DNA from: Mesorhizobium sp. J428
Lineage (GTDB): Bacteria; Pseudomonadota; Alphaproteobacteria; Rhizobiales; Rhizobiaceae
Reading direction: 5' to 3'
Length of the DNA stretch: 64,000 nt
Assembly: GCF_024699925.1 (NCBI RefSeq)
Contig: NZ_JAJOMX010000004.1
Location: 197,108 to 261,107, forward strand
Part shown: in pieces, positions 62,629 to 64,000 of the stretch
How positions within the stretch are numbered: the first letter of the stretch is position 1
Layout of the letters: every line of letters starts with the position of its first letter
Notes under the pieces: model-generated
Database searches by the model: none
What the model saw: only the letters and a program-made list of their open reading frames with translations
Told to the model about the DNA's origin: nothing
Program-made: the position numbers and the translations under genes

Positions 62629-64000
62629 CTGCCATCTCCGCAAGCCCGTCGCGCGCGGCCAGATCGGCCGGCACAGGTATTTGGATATCGAGGAGCATCT
62701 GTGCGAAGCCCTTGCCCTGCGGGTCGATCCTGACCGATGCGATGCCGCCGCCGCCGAGCGAGTCGTGCAGCAGGAAGTTCAGCGCATGAATGCCGGGCAG
62801 TTCGAACCGCTCGACCGGGCCATTGCAGAGATGCTCAAAGTAGTCCTTCACGGTCTCTTCGGTCAGCGCCGAGCGGATATAGGGCAAATACTCGGGCTTG
62901 CGGGCGAGAATACCGATATTGGCGATGTCCCCCTTGTCGCCCGAGCGGCCCCAGGCCAGTTCGACCAGGCGCACCATCACCGCGCCGGGACCGGCCTCGC
63001 GGCCTTCCACCGCTGCCGCGGAGGAAGCATCAAGTCGCACCGCCTCGGTCGCAACGGTGACGGGCAAGTCTTTGCCGTCGACCTCGACCGCGATCGGGGT
63101 ATCGGCCTTGTCCTGCAGGAAGGAGAAGAGACGGACCACCGGCTGCACCTTTGGCCGACCGGCGAAGAAACCCGTCAGCCCCTGCGCGGAGGAGACCGCC
63201 ATCGGCGCGATCTCTCCGGCGAAGATGTTCAGCGCATCGCGGTCATCATGGGTCACGCCGATCTTCAGCACCACCTCGCGGGTCTGGGCGCGGGCGTTGG
63301 CGCCATAGGCGGCCTCGGCGCCCAGCACCTCCACGCTGACCTGCCGGAAATCACCGAGGTTGCGCCCGCGGAAAATGCGGCGGCAGCGGGTCAGAATGGC
63401 CTCGGCCACACGTTCGGCCTTGGCAGGCGCGTCGATCGCGGCCAGCGTCAGCGTGGTGATCGCCCGCCAGCCGTCGGCATGGGTGGCCGACACCTTGTAG
63501 CTGTCGGTGCGTCCCAGCCCCCGCGCGCCCTTCACCATCACCCGGTCGGGCCCCACCTGCTCCAGTGTCACCTGCGACCAGCTCCGCAGATCACATCGGC
63601 AGGACGGGCGTAGCGGATCGCCGATTTCGTAGAGCATCTGCTCGCCGACCGAGGCCGGCACCACCAGCCCGCCCGTGCCGAGCGTCTTGGTCATGACAAA
63701 GCTGCCGTCTTCCGACACTTCGACGATCGGCATCCCCATATCGTCCCAGCCCGGCACATCCTGCCAATCGAGGAAGTTGCCGCCCAGTGCCCTGCGGCCG
63801 CATTCGATCAGGTGGCCGGCCAGCGAGCCCTGGCTGAGCTTGTCCCAATCGTCGCCTTTTCCAGCCGTGAACTCATGCATCAGCGGCCCAAGCGCCACAG
63901 CACTGTCAGCGCAGCGGCTTGGTCACCACGATCTCGGCACCCGCATCGAGGGCGGCGTCAGCCGCGCGCCGAGATAGGCGTTCATGCTCATCGGCTTGGC
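62615..64000 (-). CDS. atuA: AtuA-like (DUF1446) protein, 5' end outside window, two frame changes
   Basis: The main frame covers the AtuA core, GKGDDWDKLSQGSLAGHLIE and NFLDWQDVPGWDDMGMPIVE, and the fused C-terminal AtuA ferredoxin-fold domain with LAWGRSGDKGDIANIGILAR. Upstream of 63898 the protein continues in other frames: VVTSRCADSAVALGPLMH needs one base fewer at 63919-63920, and MSMNAYLGARL to ALDAGAEIVV needs one base more near 63962-63966. The N-terminus lies beyond 64000. AtuA proteins are required for acyclic terpene (citronellol/geraniol) growth in Pseudomonas but their reaction is unknown; this gene heads the visible part of the second transport/carboxylase operon. Confidence 0.86.

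Noticed and set aside
1..64000. CRISPR array, tRNA/rRNA genes or phage genes
   Set aside because: No regularly spaced direct repeats, no cloverleaf-like or rRNA sequence, and no phage structural proteins were recognised on either strand.

Overview
The window looks like part of an accessory replicon or genomic island of a high-GC alphaproteobacterium, possibly Rhodobacterales. That rests on the GC-rich codon use, an alphaproteobacterial-type NDUFS4-like protein beside an Hsp20 fragment, and long, tightly overlapping acyl-CoA operons. The organism assignment is inference. No rRNA, tRNA, replication origin or CRISPR array was seen.

Layout. (1) 1-5140 is a mobile-element boundary: the end of a Tni/TnsB-type transposon with its transposase gene, an ISL3-family IS inserted in the transposon's terminal repeats, an NDUFS4-like gene cut by the transposon end, an Hsp20 fragment, an IS5-like element and a solo ISL3-type end. 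(2) 5214-19555 (minus strand) is a 12-gene catabolic operon: acyl-CoA dehydrogenase, enoyl-CoA hydratase, acyl-CoA dehydrogenase, PaaK-type CoA ligase, both subunits of a biotin-dependent acyl-CoA carboxylase, HMG-CoA-lyase-like enzyme, SDR, citryl-CoA-lyase-like protein, acyl-CoA dehydrogenase, FAS1/HTD2-type hydratase and MmgE/PrpD. (3) 19649-23244 (plus) holds a FadH-type dienoyl-CoA reductase and an acyl-CoA ligase. (4) 23621-31298 (plus) is a Liv-type ABC uptake operon with an embedded acyl-CoA synthetase and a terminal SDR. (5) 31317-35759 has a CaiB/BaiF CoA-transferase facing hydratase, thiolase and acyl-CoA dehydrogenase genes. (6) 36117-40702 is a nested insertion: an IS21-like element inside an integrase-type element inside a broken second copy of the ligase of region 3. 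(7) 40722-44709 has a thioesterase, AraC-type regulator, NmrA-like protein and acyl-CoA synthetase. (8) 44807-50788 has an SDR, a tandem double-TetR regulator and a five-gene operon (isovaleryl-CoA-dehydrogenase type enzyme, SDR, hydratase, two thioesterases). (9) 50967-52380 has a truncated atuA-like gene and an IS graveyard. (10) 52386-64000 (minus) is a second transport/carboxylation operon: AtuA-like protein, LivF, LivG, acyl-CoA synthetase, LivH, LivM, binding protein, biotin carboxylase, biotin carrier and carboxyltransferase.

How it fits together. Two Liv-type importers, each with its own acyl-CoA synthetase, would import and activate a hydrophobic carboxylate. Acyl-CoA dehydrogenases, hydratases, two acyl-CoA carboxylases, AtuA-like proteins and an HMG-CoA-lyase-like enzyme fit the logic of acyclic-terpene (Atu) or leucine/isovalerate (Liu) degradation, in which a 3-methyl-branched enoyl-CoA is carboxylated, hydrated and cleaved. 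The substrate cannot be read from sequence. Four of the promoter regions share the palindrome CTAAC-N4-GTTAG (two exact, two with one mismatch), one of them beside the double-TetR gene, which suggests one regulon.

Caution: about 20 single-base frame changes occur across the window, many in short G/C runs and in otherwise well-conserved genes. Draft-sequence error is the simplest explanation, though real decay cannot be excluded. For those genes the coordinates given span the whole reconstructed gene.
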